Source of the DNA: Rutstroemia sp. NJR-2017a BVV2
Taxonomy: Eukaryota; Ascomycota; Leotiomycetes; Helotiales; Rutstroemiaceae
Length of the DNA stretch: 64,000 nucleotides
Reading direction: 5' to 3'
Assembly: GCA_002946415.1 (NCBI GenBank)
Contig: NJPS01000033.1
Coordinates: forward strand, 868,001-932,000
A program made the translations under genes and the position numbers. Under the pieces are notes generated by a model. It did not search any database. It was not told the origin of the DNA and was given only the letters and a program-made list of their open reading frames with translations. Shown here piece by piece: positions 36,271-47,263 of this stretch. Within the stretch, counting starts at the first letter, position 1, and the number at the start of each line of letters is the position of its first letter.

Positions 36271-37340
36271 ATGCCAGTGTCTACTACCGTTGCAGTTGCT
36301 GGAGGGAGTGGCAAGCTCGGCCGAGCCATTGTTGATGGCATCAAGGGTGCTGGCCAACATAAGGTCCTCGTCCTTGCTCGTGAGGTAATGTATCTCTCCT
36401 TGATGTTGTGATGAACTCCTAGCCTAATGATGGTTTCAATAGTCCGATGACGAGAAAGCAAAGGAGATTGGTGCTCCGATCATTGCCGTTGATTACAACA
36501 GCCCTGACGCAATAGCCTCGGTTCTCGAGCAGAACAACATCGACACCGTCATCTCGGCCCTCAGCAGCCTGGCCCCCCCTGAGCAGGAAGTAAATCTTAT
36601 TGCGGGAGCCGACAAGTCTTCCGTAACCAAGCGGTATATTCCTAGCATCTGGGCCATCAAGTACACGGAAGAGTAAGTACTGCCACGGAACAAAGTCTTG
36701 GGTCTTTCCCATGATGCGCTCGCTGACTGTTATATCGTCCAGGATCGCATCATACTTTCCTCTAGCCGCGGTCAAGCTAAACCATCTCAAGGCCATGGAG
36801 TCTACATCACTGGAGTGGACCGCTGTGCTGAACGGCTTCTTCACCGACTACTATGGTGCACCTAAAGTCAAGTCGTACATGCCGCCCATGTCATTGGCCG
36901 TCGATCTGCCCAGTAACTCTGCTGCTATCCCAGGCAGCGGAAACGTGCCAGCCGTCTTCACCCACACTTTCGACGTGGGCAAGTTCGTCGCCGCTCTCCT
37001 AACAAAGGAGAAGTGGGAGAAGGAGACATACATCATCGGCGATAAGCTGACTCTCAACGAGTTCGTCCGTATCGCCGAGGAGGTCAAAGGCACCAAGTTC
37101 ACGGTCGAGCATGACTCGCTCGACAAGTTGAAAACCGGCCAGATTACTGAGCTTCCGAGCCACCCTAGCTCTTACGCCTTCTTCCCGAAGCAGATGCTCC
37201 AGGGCCTGTATGCCGGTTTTGGTATCATGTTTGAGACCGGCGTCTTTGACTTCAAGCCGAGCCATACTTTGAACGACGAATTTCCTAACATTAAACCAAA
37301 GACGGTTAAGGATATCATTACCGAGGCTTACGCAGCTTGA
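36271..37340 (+). CDS. NmrA-like / isoflavone reductase-type NAD(P)-binding protein
   Basis: Three exons (36271-36384, 36443-36672, 36743-37340) give 313 residues; introns are 58 and 70 bases. The N-terminal Rossmann motif GGSGKLG (about residues 11-17) binds NAD(P). The rest matches the atypical SDR family that includes NmrA, phenylcoumaran benzylic ether reductase and isoflavone reductase, with a lysine in AAVKLNHLKAM and the LNGFFTDYYG block. Members either reduce aromatic substrates or sense redox cofactors. It lies between a BBE oxidase and a Zn2Cys6 regulator, suggesting a shared pathway with an aromatic or polyketide substrate, which is inference. Its codons are richer in C-ending forms than those of nearby genes. 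Confidence 0.85.
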
Positions 37341-37690
37341 GAGTTGTATTTGAATGGAGTGTGAGAAGACGGGTGCTTCAAGAGGAGTATGGAAGGCGTA
37401 TCATTATTATTACAGAACATAAAGAATGAAAAAAAGTTTTGTGTTCATAAATGCTGGGAATCAATTTTTCTCATGGAACAAGTGCGCTACCGCAGGAGCC
37501 TTTCACTTTACAGCCGCAGTAGATTTGGTGTCGGCGAGCAAGGTGGTGACCAGCAGGAAGCCTTGGGTAACTTGAGTATACTCTTTGCAAAGTACAACGA
37601 ATAAACTCACCACGAAACGTTTTAGTATAATCATCATTTGCTGCAACAACACCGTGCCAGCACGCATCGTTAGTTTCGTGGCATCAAGAT
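37341..37690. other. Convergent intergenic region
   Basis: About 350 bases between the 3' ends of two convergent genes. Nothing recognisable beyond likely 3' UTRs. Confidence 0.45.
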
Positions 37691-40058
37691 CTAGGTCCAA
37701 ATGAGAAATTGTACGTTTGGGATTTCATTACATCCGGAACGAAAGGCCCGTAGCCGCCGTCTGAAGCCAGTGGCATCCCAAAACTGCTGGGAAATATCTC
37801 GGCCGTCTCGGCACATGGCAATGGCATATTGCTCATCAACCCTTGAGAAATCCGCATCAGGTCCAGAGAACGGGACAAGCCAGATTTCATGTGCTTTTCG
37901 TTTTAGTACAAGAGTCTCTAAAAGGAGAAGAAGAAAAGGATAGTAGAGGTGTGTGCTCACCATAAATTGTTCTTTGAGTGGCTGCACATTGTCTCCCAGA
38001 TTTAGAGTATCATCATGGTCCATCGTATTCTGTGATGTCTTGATTGCGTACCATATAGTTTTGTAAAGCTCCAAGCAACCATTATAGATGTTTTGCAGCT
38101 CGTATTTATGTTGTAGTTGAAGGTCTCTCAAGTGTTTGACAAACTCAGCAATTGACGTGGCATTTACCAGCGCTTCGGGACAAGATGGATTATCCAGCAC
38201 CACTACGACGAGTATAAGGCTTGCACAGACGGCATAGCCGAGTAATTGCCTGCGATGTCAGTGTATGAGAGAGTCGAAAGCTTTGGGACGACCTTACCAT
38301 AGATAAGGGAGTGGCTGCAGCGACATTTTTCGTAAGAGGAATAACGTTACACGACCTCCGGATTCCGGAGACGGCGACCTCAATGGTATTTTCCAACCTG
38401 TCCCTTCAGTGAGAAAACTCTCTCTGGGCGATGGTACGCCTTCATGAGAAGAAGTTGACCCTTGTAAGGCGAGATGAATTTTCCATGCAGTAGTGTAATA
38501 CGCGAGATGTAGGAGTACGACTCCAGATTCGAGTTCCCCAGCGTTTAATGGAGCATTATCCGTAGGTCGGATTTCATCAGGTAGACCAGCTCTCCAGCGC
38601 TCTAGCTCGTGATCCATCTGCGAAACAATCTTCAGGCGATCGATTACCTCTTGCCCCAAGCCCGCGCTGCGATGCAGGTATGTGTGGACCCTTGATTGGA
38701 TTGCGGCTAGGTGTGCCATAGGCGTTAAGACATTCATACTCACAACAGGCGATGCTGAACCGACTGTAATATCCGGGACGTTCTCGCGCGATAGGCATAC
38801 CTCGTCTTCTCTATCGTCGAATGGTGCAGGCAATCCATACTTTATCGCTGCATCAACCCTCAAGATATACAGTGTACGGAGAACTCGCCTGTGCTCTTCT
38901 TGTTTGTTCTTGCTCAAGGTGAGGTGTAGGTCTTTGCGATACAAGCCGATTACCTGAGCCAATTGAACCGCTGCTGAGAGTATGCTGTGTCCCGTTCGTG
39001 CATCTCCTGTCCCTTGCATAAATATATGCATAATCAACACTGCTCGGCAAGCTTCGAAACATGGGATCTGAGTGATCAGCTCGGGAAAGCTAGAAAATGC
39101 GTTCTTAAAATAAGACCATGACATTGGGAACAAAGCCTTGACCGCGCTGCTGGCAGCTTTCCACTGCAAAGCAATGGCGAGAGTCGCGTTGATTGTCGCC
39201 CAGCGGACTGGGTCACTGTGACAGTCGTCCACGGCCCCCGTATACTGCTCCTCGATCATCTCAAAAATCCATCCGACCTCGAATAGCGGCCAAGCGTTAC
39301 TCATATCCCCCAGGGCGTTTGTCATGAGAGACATAATATGGGATTTTGGCGGAAGCGGAGCAAAAACCGTGCGGGGGAAGACACCCAGGTCTAGTTGGGC
39401 TTGTATGGATCTCATTGAGGCAGCGCTCGGTAAACGGGACAGCACGGCTGGCATACACAGGCCAGGCGCTCTATGCCCTGGAGACAACATAGGATGTACA
39501 TGTGCCTCCTCCGTAATTTCCTGCGGCTCATCTCGATCTTCATGGATTGTTAGGGACGCGGTCAGAGATACGTCGTCATCTTTCTGAAGCGTTAGGAACT
39601 TTTCTTATCAAGTAGGATACAATTCTGAGGCCTACGATGGATATCAGGGATGTCTCCTCCATTTTCTATATCGTGGGAGGTTTCAAGGGCTAACGGTTCT
39701 CGCAATGTTGATTCCACCCGTTTCAGCCGAGCCTCGAGCATCTGGATATACTTCTTGCTGCGTAGATAATTAGCATGAAAGAAAGGGGCTCCACAAATAT
39801 AGTATGAGATACCTCTTGCCAGCCCCGCGTCTTTTTCGTGCTGTATAATGGCATGGCTTTTTTCTTTTGGCACATGGTCCACAACTTGGTGTTTCGCCAT
39901 CACATCGGGTTTTCCTAGTTTTGCATTGGTTACAGGCCTGTCACGTGCTACTTAGGACCTTATAACAATGGGATCATTCGGCAGAAACTTACGTTTGTAG
40001 TCCGGTGGGCATCCTGCCTATTACTCGTCACTAATAGCCCGATATCGCCGCTCTCCAT
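37691..40058 (-). CDS. Zn2Cys6 transcription factor with fungal MHR domain
   Basis: Minus-strand exons 40058-39993, 39937-39813, 39757-39636, 39579-38298 and 38249-37691 give 717 residues. A classical Gal4-type cluster lies at about 23-51 (ACNQCKTRKTRCDGE, then CGPC and PCHYT), beginning exactly at the first intron boundary. It is followed by a basic linker and a short coiled coil (KKYIQMLEARLKRVESTL) for dimerisation. The central fungal-specific regulatory domain includes AAVQLAQVIGLYRKD and EEHRRVLRTLYILR. The third intron is less certain: a 56-base form gives the continuous frame used here. Near the 3' end, 45 bases beginning GTGAGC and ending TTTTAGAG could be a retained or optional in-frame intron. 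It is a plausible local regulator. Confidence 0.82.
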
Positions 40059-40689
40059 ACTGTGTGTCTAGGCCACCGTCTTACCATCTGATAAATTGTA
40101 AATAATAAAATGATGCAAGGTTATATATCCAACTGTTAGAAGCTACTGAGTGTTGCCGAGTCATACACCCGAGTATGTCCGGGCGTTTGTGCTTTTGTAA
40201 TTTGTCAGATTTCACCACTGTTCTTGGTACGGATACAAATTGTATCCGCCGTTTTAATTCACGAAAGATCGTAGCACAAATGCGGTGTTTTAATTGGCAA
40301 GATATCCAGACAACCTTTAGAATGATTTGTATTCGCTGAATAGTTGAATTGGGGGTTTGTCGCTTTTATTTTCATGCTATTAAAGTAGTTTTTTTTTACA
40401 GTTTCTGAGAAAGATATCTTCACTTGAACTTCCCCAAACAGAGTCGCTCGCTTTCATTCTATATCGCTGCTTCCATTATATTAATGAAACTATCTATAGT
40501 ATCCAGCTAGACACCCTATCCACACGCTATCTATATACTGCGCAGTAAGCATAAAAGTAGTCTATCTACCTACCCAACGCCACAGCTATGCACTCCGTCA
40601 TCGAATCATATAAGCAGAACCATCCACTCTAAATAACGACAATAACCTCCACCTCCGTCCATCCATTCCGTTTCCCCAAACGCCCAATT
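40059..40689. other. Intergenic region with dispersed repeat copy C
   Basis: About 630 AT-rich bases including the promoter of the Zn2Cys6 gene and the 3' flank of the DUF676 gene. It holds one copy of the dispersed repeat. Confidence 0.5.
40421..40555. repeat. Dispersed repeat, copy C
   Basis: It aligns with 35668-35790 (AACTTCCCCAAACAGAGTCG, GCTCGCTTTCATTCTATATC, GTATCCAGCTAGACACC, CACGCTATCTATATACTGCG) with many transitions and one extra block. It marks the right end of the accessory island. Confidence 0.7.
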
Positions 40690-43600
40690 CTAATCCTTCT
40701 TCGCCGGAGGTGCAGCATGTGCAGCATCACCCTCCGAAATCACAGCCGGCACCCCATCTAGCCCTATCCCGGTACCAGCGAGCCCTCTAATCGGCAGCGC
40801 CGTATTTTGCGAAGGAGACTGGCCTAACAACTCTTCTTCATTCTTCTCCGAGTCCGGACTCTTCTTGCCGAGGAACTCTTGAATCTCTTTCTTCTCTGTG
40901 CCCTTGGGACTTTCTGATTCATCCTTACTCGGATAACTATTCCTATACCCCCCACCCTTCCCCACAATCTTCTCCGTCCAATTCCAACCTCCCCCACCCG
41001 TCTTTTTCCCCTCCCCATCCTCCTCATTCTCTTCACTATCCTCCGCACTATCCACCCAATCCCTATCACTCCAACCCGCACTCTCATACCCATCCGCCGG
41101 TTTCTTCCCCTTATCCGACGACGCTCTTCTCGGCGGGGGTCTCAAAATCGTCGGATAAGCAAGCGCCGGAACTTCATCGCGCGCTTCCCTAATCTCCGAG
41201 TCTGTCCTATCATGCTTACTCACACGATTCATATTGCTATCCGCCTCCGCACCCTTGACTTCCTGACCGTCTGCACCTGGCGCTTCTCTTGTGTCCTTTG
41301 CTCTCTCTGCATTGCTTGAATCTTCATCTCTCCTTCTTGCGATCGCATCGTCGCTGAAATGGGTATCGCATAGATGTTTAACGACCGGCCAGCCGTAGGC
41401 ATTCGCGAACATCCTTCTTACAATCATATTATTATGCGCGTCTGGTTCCAATCGCACGAGAACTTTTCGCCAGCTTATATCTTTATGATACGCGCGTGCG
41501 ATCTTTTCCTCGACTTTCATAGCAGAAGTGTCAACTATAGCATCGGGTGGTCGATCTGGATTGGTGTTCTTTGGATCGTCGTAATCAAGGGAGGATAGCT
41601 GACTATCAGTGTGAGAAGCTGGAGTTGGCGGAGGGATATCGGCGGAGGGGCGTTTGCGCAATAATGTGCCACGCTTTTTCAATGGTGGTGGAGGAATATC
41701 AGAGGGGTGATAAACACGATCATGGAAAATGGTTCGAGGACGGGAAGTTGGGTCTATGAGGAATTCTACCGACGGTAGAGGCGGTTTGAGTAGGTCACCA
41801 GCAGACTCAAAGAACGTGGTTTTGGGTGGAGCTGCTAAATGAGTAGGATCTTCCTGTCCTGCATCTCCTGTTGAGGCCTTGGTTCGCCCTTCAGAGGATG
41901 GAGAGGACAAAGAAGGAGTGGAGGTTTCACTGCCGAATTGTATAGTTTGGCTTCGCTTGTAAATCTTATTCTGCTTCGGCTGCTGTGGTTGTGATTTGGG
42001 AGAGTTGGAGCGAAAGAAGCCAAACAGGGTCGCAAGCGGACCACTGTTATTAGTCGCAAAAGAAAGCGAGGTGGGACTTCCCACGTTGCTGGTGCCGCCT
42101 GCTTCTATCGAGGAGATTGTCGAATGCTGATGAGGTATATCCATATTTCTTACTCTTCGTGCATCGTCGTCATTTATAGCTTCACTATTCGGTTGCGGTA
42201 CTTCCGCTCCATGCCCAGAAAGCGCGGGGGAGTTTCCCCCTCCCAAATCATCGACATCGCTCACATCTGCATCTGACCATGAAGCTTGCTTTTTTGCTGG
42301 TGAACTCGAATTTGCACCAGTAATTTCAGACCAACCCCACTCAGCCATCGTACCAACAAGGCCGTTTTCCCGTCTTGCTTTTTCGACACGCCCTAAACTC
42401 TGCCAGTCTAAAAACAATAAGCAACTAGTTCGGAGCGGAACGATGCCATCATTGACGACGTTTGAATAGACCGTGCGATTTCGAAACTTCTTCAGTACAG
42501 TATGAGCAGGACCAGTAGGTAAAATGCGTAGCAATGGCTTCGCTTCCGGGGCACTCTCGCCATCTAACCTTTTGTGAGCACCCTCACCAATATTCCCCAC
42601 GATTGCGCCCCATCCACTCCTTGCTATAGTAGGCGCTCGCCAGGTAAGTCCCAGATCTTGACCCGTACGTCCCACAAGTCCGAAGTCCAGGGCGAACTTG
42701 ACATACAACGGGTTCTCATTGCTGAGCCCCAAGAAAGGAGAAGCGAGAGCAATGAAGTTGATAGGCTTGATGATATCGAAGAACTCGGGAGAATGTTTTT
42801 GAATGTAGGCTACTGCATAAGTTTGAACTAATCCACCCAAGGAGTGAGCGATGAAGCTAATGCTTGTGAACTTGTATGGAAGATCTGCATGCTGCGGTTC
42901 TTTCACGATACTGCTGCGGTCGTGCGAAGGCTTTGCGGAATCTGTGCCCGCCTTATTCTGATCTGGTTTAAGCGCATGAGAGAGCGCCTCTGCGGCTGAC
43001 TTCTTCAACGTTGGTCGAAATGGCTGATCTGGGTAAGTCATTGTGAGTACATATTTCGCAAGCCGCTTTCCAAGATACTTGATTCCCCTTTCAGTTCGAA
43101 CCGCATTACCGGAAAAACCTCGCACGATTACTTCTTCTTCATCGTCCGAGTTATCACCAGATGCCTCGCCACTTTCTCTGTCACCGGGCGCATCTCCACG
43201 ACTCTGCCTCTTTTGTTCCCTCTCCCTTGCTTTTCGAGCTCTAGCATCTATCTTGGCCTGCTTCGCTGTCGCATCGATGCTCTCTTTCATAAACAACATA
43301 TCCGCACCGAGATTGCTGTGTAATCCATGTGTTAGGACGACCAAATGGATTTTCTTTTGCCGTTTTTTGGGATGTCCATCATCTGTGGCTTTGTCGCTTC
43401 CAGTAGCATTCCCAGTAGCATTTGCAGTGGTATTCCCAGTAGCATTCTCGACAGGCGCATCCTTATTATTCCCCTTCGCTTTCTTTTCCGAGCCTTCCTC
43501 ATCTCTCCCATCCATCTTCGGCGTATTCCATAAACTCGCAGTGTCATCAATCCTCACTCTGATCGCTCGCGAATAGACACCTCTAGGAAGAGCGGCATGA

Positions 43601-44178
43601 TGTCCATCTTTCGCACCTTGACTCTGCTGATGATCGCTAATCTGTCCCGGCACCGGTGTAGTTCCCCCCAACATCGACCCCCCTCCAAAGCCAAAGGAAA
43701 GACTTTTCTCATCTCTCCCCAGAAGGATTTCGTAATGAACCGCCGCCGAATTCGAAAAAATAACCTGCGAAGTGACCTCAATAACCCAACTCACACTCTT
43801 CACATCCCTATCATCTCTCCCAGGAGATCTGCCATCCCTATTTGCGCTTCCCGCCGTCTTCCGCACATCTTCGGGCACGACGAGTTCCGTCGAGAAAGAC
43901 CCCCCCGCTTTCAGATTCGGCTCGAATTCAGGAACTCCTTCTTTGCGCGGGTTCTCCCATTTGACATTTGGATCGAAGTTCGCTGGGTAGGCTGCTGCGT
44001 ACAGCGTATAAGGACCGTGAACAAAAGCCGCGCGTAAGGCTATGGCAGATGTATTTTTGATTTTTAAATGAAGCCTCGGAGGGGAAGGTAGAATTCGATC
44101 GTGCGCCGGCGTATATGTGACAGTATACCGAACTATTTCTCCGATTTTAACGCTTCCTGCTTGGTATAGGAGGAGCAT
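40690..44178 (-). CDS. DUF676 / ROG1-type serine esterase (putative lipase)
   Basis: A single minus-strand frame of 1162 residues. The alpha/beta-hydrolase core has the oxyanion block HLVVLTHGLHSNLGADM (about residue 285) and the nucleophile elbow FIAHSLGGLVQTYAV (Ser near residue 443), followed by ALASPFLGLS. The NDGIVPLRTSCLLFLDW block and a His-containing segment (KHLCDTHFSDD, near 938) likely supply Asp and His. It belongs with the yeast Rog1/Lpl1-type lipases, which hydrolyse glycerolipids at lipid droplets or membranes. The N-terminal 200 residues form a conserved fungal extension, and long Ser/Asp-rich disordered regions interrupt the domain and form the tail, so it is much larger than the yeast proteins. 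Confidence 0.86.
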   Translation of the reverse strand: MLLLYQAGSVKIGEIVRYTVTYTPAHDRILPSPPRLHLKIKNTSAIALRAAFVHGPYTLYAAAYPANFDPNVKWENPRKEGVPEFEPNLKAGGSFSTELVVPEDVRKTAGSANRDGRSPGRDDRDVKSVSWVIEVTSQVIFSNSAAVHYEILLGRDEKSLSFGFGGGSMLGGTTPVPGQISDHQQSQGAKDGHHAALPRGVYSRAIRVRIDDTASLWNTPKMDGRDEEGSEKKAKGNNKDAPVENATGNTTANATGNATGSDKATDDGHPKKRQKKIHLVVLTHGLHSNLGADMLFMKESIDATAKQAKIDARARKAREREQKRQSRGDAPGDRESGEASGDNSDDEEEVIVRGFSGNAVRTERGIKYLGKRLAKYVLTMTYPDQPFRPTLKKSAAEALSHALKPDQNKAGTDSAKPSHDRSSIVKEPQHADLPYKFTSISFIAHSLGGLVQTYAVAYIQKHSPEFFDIIKPINFIALASPFLGLSNENPLYVKFALDFGLVGRTGQDLGLTWRAPTIARSGWGAIVGNIGEGAHKRLDGESAPEAKPLLRILPTGPAHTVLKKFRNRTVYSNVVNDGIVPLRTSCLLFLDWQSLGRVEKARRENGLVGTMAEWGWSEITGANSSSPAKKQASWSDADVSDVDDLGGGNSPALSGHGAEVPQPNSEAINDDDARRVRNMDIPHQHSTISSIEAGGTSNVGSPTSLSFATNNSGPLATLFGFFRSNSPKSQPQQPKQNKIYKRSQTIQFGSETSTPSLSSPSSEGRTKASTGDAGQEDPTHLAAPPKTTFFESAGDLLKPPLPSVEFLIDPTSRPRTIFHDRVYHPSDIPPPPLKKRGTLLRKRPSADIPPPTPASHTDSQLSSLDYDDPKNTNPDRPPDAIVDTSAMKVEEKIARAYHKDISWRKVLVRLEPDAHNNMIVRRMFANAYGWPVVKHLCDTHFSDDAIARRRDEDSSNAERAKDTREAPGADGQEVKGAEADSNMNRVSKHDRTDSEIREARDEVPALAYPTILRPPPRRASSDKGKKPADGYESAGWSDRDWVDSAEDSEENEEDGEGKKTGGGGWNWTEKIVGKGGGYRNSYPSKDESESPKGTEKKEIQEFLGKKSPDSEKNEEELLGQSPSQNTALPIRGLAGTGIGLDGVPAVISEGDAAHAAPPAKKD

Positions 44179-44817
44179 TTTGCTCGTTTCAGGTAGCTTA
44201 TCGGCGCCGAAAAGGACGATGAAGGGGCAAGTTGTATGAGTTTATGGTAAATGGCTATCGCAGATCCATGTTTTCTAAAAAGGGGTTTGTGAAAGATTCA
44301 CGATATGTCTATCAAAAAGATACTGATTCAGATTTACTGGAGTAATCTTCTGAGTTGTGCACGCGATACTCATCGTTATCCGGAGCTAAAAATGACGTTG
44401 ACATGGTGGCTGTGTGGCTGAGGTTTCAACCCCTTAAGTCCACGGTTGAACTATTCTACGAAGGCATTTCACGGCACGAGATTGTATCTATGCATAGTGG
44501 TAGAATAGGGTAGATGGGAGATTGTATTGATTATAGTAATCCGTCATATATAGAGCAATACAGGGTATACAGGGTATAATTAAAAGATAATCCAACGCCA
44601 GCCGGCATATATCGTTCCTCATATCGTTATTCGTTGATATGGGAATCTTAAATGCTTCATATACCGTCCGACCCAGTAAATATTAAAGTGATCGTGATCA
44701 GTGAAGTCCCGCTTCCCTATCTCCACGTCTGGTCATAAAATAACAGAAAGCCACAGCCCATTAAAACGGAGCCCAGGTCCTTGAGAGGGGTACGGTAAGG
44801 TGTGTTTTGTGTTTAGA
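44179..44817. other. Intergenic region
   Basis: About 640 bases between two minus-strand genes: promoter of the DUF676 gene and 3' flank of the RBR gene. Contains a short GGGTATACAGGGTATA direct repeat near 44560-44577; otherwise nothing. Confidence 0.45.
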
Positions 44818-47252
44818 TCATGCAACTCGCTCTGATGGAGCACCCGGGGAAACATAAGTTCGCCAGGCATTGACTCTGCCACCATTACCACGATCCGTAG
44901 CACCGAGGCCAGCTAATATGGAGGGTGATGGTGGTCCCCCTTTTGAACTTCTTGATCCACTTGATCTCGACACAGGTGCATGGATTGCCGCTTCTGCTTC
45001 ATATGTTCTCGATCGTCTTGGCACAAGAATTTCGGATGCTCTGCGGGAGCGACTCGGTTGTCCTGTAGGTTCTCTAGTGCTATGCCTTCTGGCAAGCGGG
45101 GGTGCTTGTTGTGTCGCTCCTCGGCCTGCAGATGAGTTTGCTCCAGCGGCTGGTTGAACAGTAGGATAACGTTCGGCCATTCCGGCGGCGGCACCTTCGC
45201 CTGAGGGACGGGCACGACCTCCTCCAATGACAAAGTTGGCAGCCGCAAGACCAAATGAGAATGGTTGGGTTAATATATTTGAAGCTCCTCGGATGTAATC
45301 TTGGTTCATGAAGTGACCAGAAGCATTACCGACAGCATGAATATCCCCAATTCCGCCAGGATTAACTTCATCATCAGGATCAATGTCCAGATTTTGCATC
45401 CGCTGAGCTGTCTCTGAATCACGACGTCCTTGACGCCTTCTGTCATTCATCTCCTCGGTATGATTGGTTGACCGTCTCCTAATACGTGTGGGCTGTGGGT
45501 CTGGATTTTGTGGCGGTGGATTTCGTGGCTGTGGATTTCGTGGCTCTGGATTTCGAGGCTCTTGGACCGGTTCAGGAACTCGCATATTATTGAGACGATC
45601 CTCCTCCATACCATCATAATTGAACCATGGACAGTTGCATGACTTCCACTTTAATCCACATATCATACAAAATTGGGCAGTACACCGGCTACTTTGGTTA
45701 GCATTGAACGTGCATCGAATGGCACGAAAACTTACCAAGTCATGTGGTTACAGCCCTCCTTGAGCTCAACCATTGTTCTACAGCTATAGCATCGTTGCCA
45801 GCCGGCCAGTTTGGCAGTTTCAAGAAGCCTCTTCGTTTCTTCATCCTTGGGGCAATCCTTGCTTCCATGCCATTTGCTGTTACATTGACAACATACTTTG
45901 GTCTTACAACGAACGCACAAGCCGTACTTCTTTCCATTTTCGGTGTGTATATTCGCAGGCTTGATCCATTCCCCGCATCGCTTGCCGGGACAGTATATCC
46001 GATTCTTTGTTGTGTATTCTTGGTACTTCTTGTTCCACAACTTCTTGAAATTGACGTCAAAAAGCTTTTCGACATGCTTCAACGGTATGTGTTCAGTGGT
46101 ACAGCACTTGGGTGGCATGTGTTGCGGGTCTTTGACGGAGAGTTTGAAAATGCGCTTGAGGCAAGATTGGCACATTCGATGGCTACATGCCAGTTTCGGA
46201 CACTTGGATTTAGGGACATCGTCAGACAGGCAGGTAATGCATTTGACCCTGAAGATATTAGCATAACATCATTTTGCGTGGTCGACATTATCCTTACAAT
46301 TTCTCTGGCTCAGCTGGCGCCACAGCTGGAGCAGCGGGTGCTGCAGCGAAGAAGCTACTCAGAAATCCCCGCGGTTTTTGCGCTTCTTGCGAAGCAGTCG
46401 TTTCTGCAACCGATGAAGGGGCCTTTTGTTTTGAGGGGGTAGTAGACGAGATGCTGTTTCTTCTCACGAGTGGCTCAGGCACTGGTGGAGGTATCCGAAC
46501 CGTTGCGCTTCTACGGGGCTTTGTTAGCATTTAGCAGTTTGGTTTTGACAGCCCGTTGCATACCTTGAAAGTGGTGGTCGTGATACAGAGTCAGAACCAC
46601 TCTTCTGTGTTCTTTGCGTTGCGCGTCTTGAAAGTGGTGGTGGGATATCTGCGGATCGTTTTGATGGCAACTTCTCTTCGGTCTTCACCCTGGTCTTTGA
46701 ACTCGATGTTCTAGGCTCTTCCCTAGATGTAGTGCCTTTCTTTTTCGTCTTCGTATCCACAGTTCTCCTTCTCGACTCGCGCTCAGTCTCTGAATCACTG
46801 GACTCATCCTCCTCATCCCGACGCCTGGTTTCCTTCACAGGTATAGCACGACTTTTGTCCCGCGACTTCGGATCGCCATAAACATAGGTCCCAGCCGACT
46901 TTTCTTCCTTTACGACCGTCTTTGAGCGTGAGCGATGTCTCGTAGTCCTGTCCTCGGATGGAGCACGATCACGATGTCGTCGGCGCCGATCGTCTGTTGC
47001 AGATGTGTATCTCTCGGTCGTCGCATTTGACTCAATCGTGGGTTTCGGAATCGCTGCACTCGTTCGTGCTGATTTTGATGCTGTACGGCCTTCGAGCTTG
47101 TCGAGACGAGCCCTCCTCAACTCCGACACATCAGGCTCAACGGGAGACTTCTTCTCCTCATTTAATTCGCCATGAAACTTTGGTTGACGCTTCACTCTCG
47201 GGGGTTCCTGCGGTTGCGCACCTCCCGGTCTCAAGCCAAAAACCCCAAACAT
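44818..47252 (-). CDS. RBR-type (RING-IBR-RING) E3 ubiquitin ligase
   Basis: Four minus-strand exons (47252-46564, 46510-46298, 46248-45736, 45688-44818) encode 761 residues. The first 300 are disordered and rich in Arg, Ser and Glu. RING1 begins at about 304 (CITC, then CSHRMCQSC), the IBR at about 370 (YCPGKRCGEW, CVRCKTKVCCQC), and RING2 at about 440 (CYSCRTMVELKEGCNHMTCRC, split by the last intron). The Cys in GCNHM corresponds to the catalytic thioester cysteine of HHARI/parkin-type ligases. A tail with NP-rich repeats (RNPEPRNPQPRNP) and Ser/Arg-rich sequence follows. The substrate is unknown. The start chosen is the ATG at 47252; a three-codon uORF ends on it. Confidence 0.9.
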
Positions 47253-47263
47253 TAGTTGAGCAT
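47252..47263 (-). CDS. Three-codon uORF overlapping the RBR start (TAATG)
   Basis: On the minus strand ATG CTC AAC TAA runs from 47263 to 47252, and the last A of its stop is the first base of the main ATG. This TAATG arrangement is a classic configuration for termination-coupled reinitiation, though unproven here. Confidence 0.4.
   Translation of the reverse strand: MLN

Noticed and set aside
43043..43576. Forward 177-codon frame inside the DUF676 gene
   Set aside because: It is the antisense shadow of a long conserved coding sequence on the minus strand.
45744..46442. Forward 232-codon frame opposite the RBR domain
   Set aside because: It is a mirror of conserved cysteine-rich exons on the minus strand, including across an intron.
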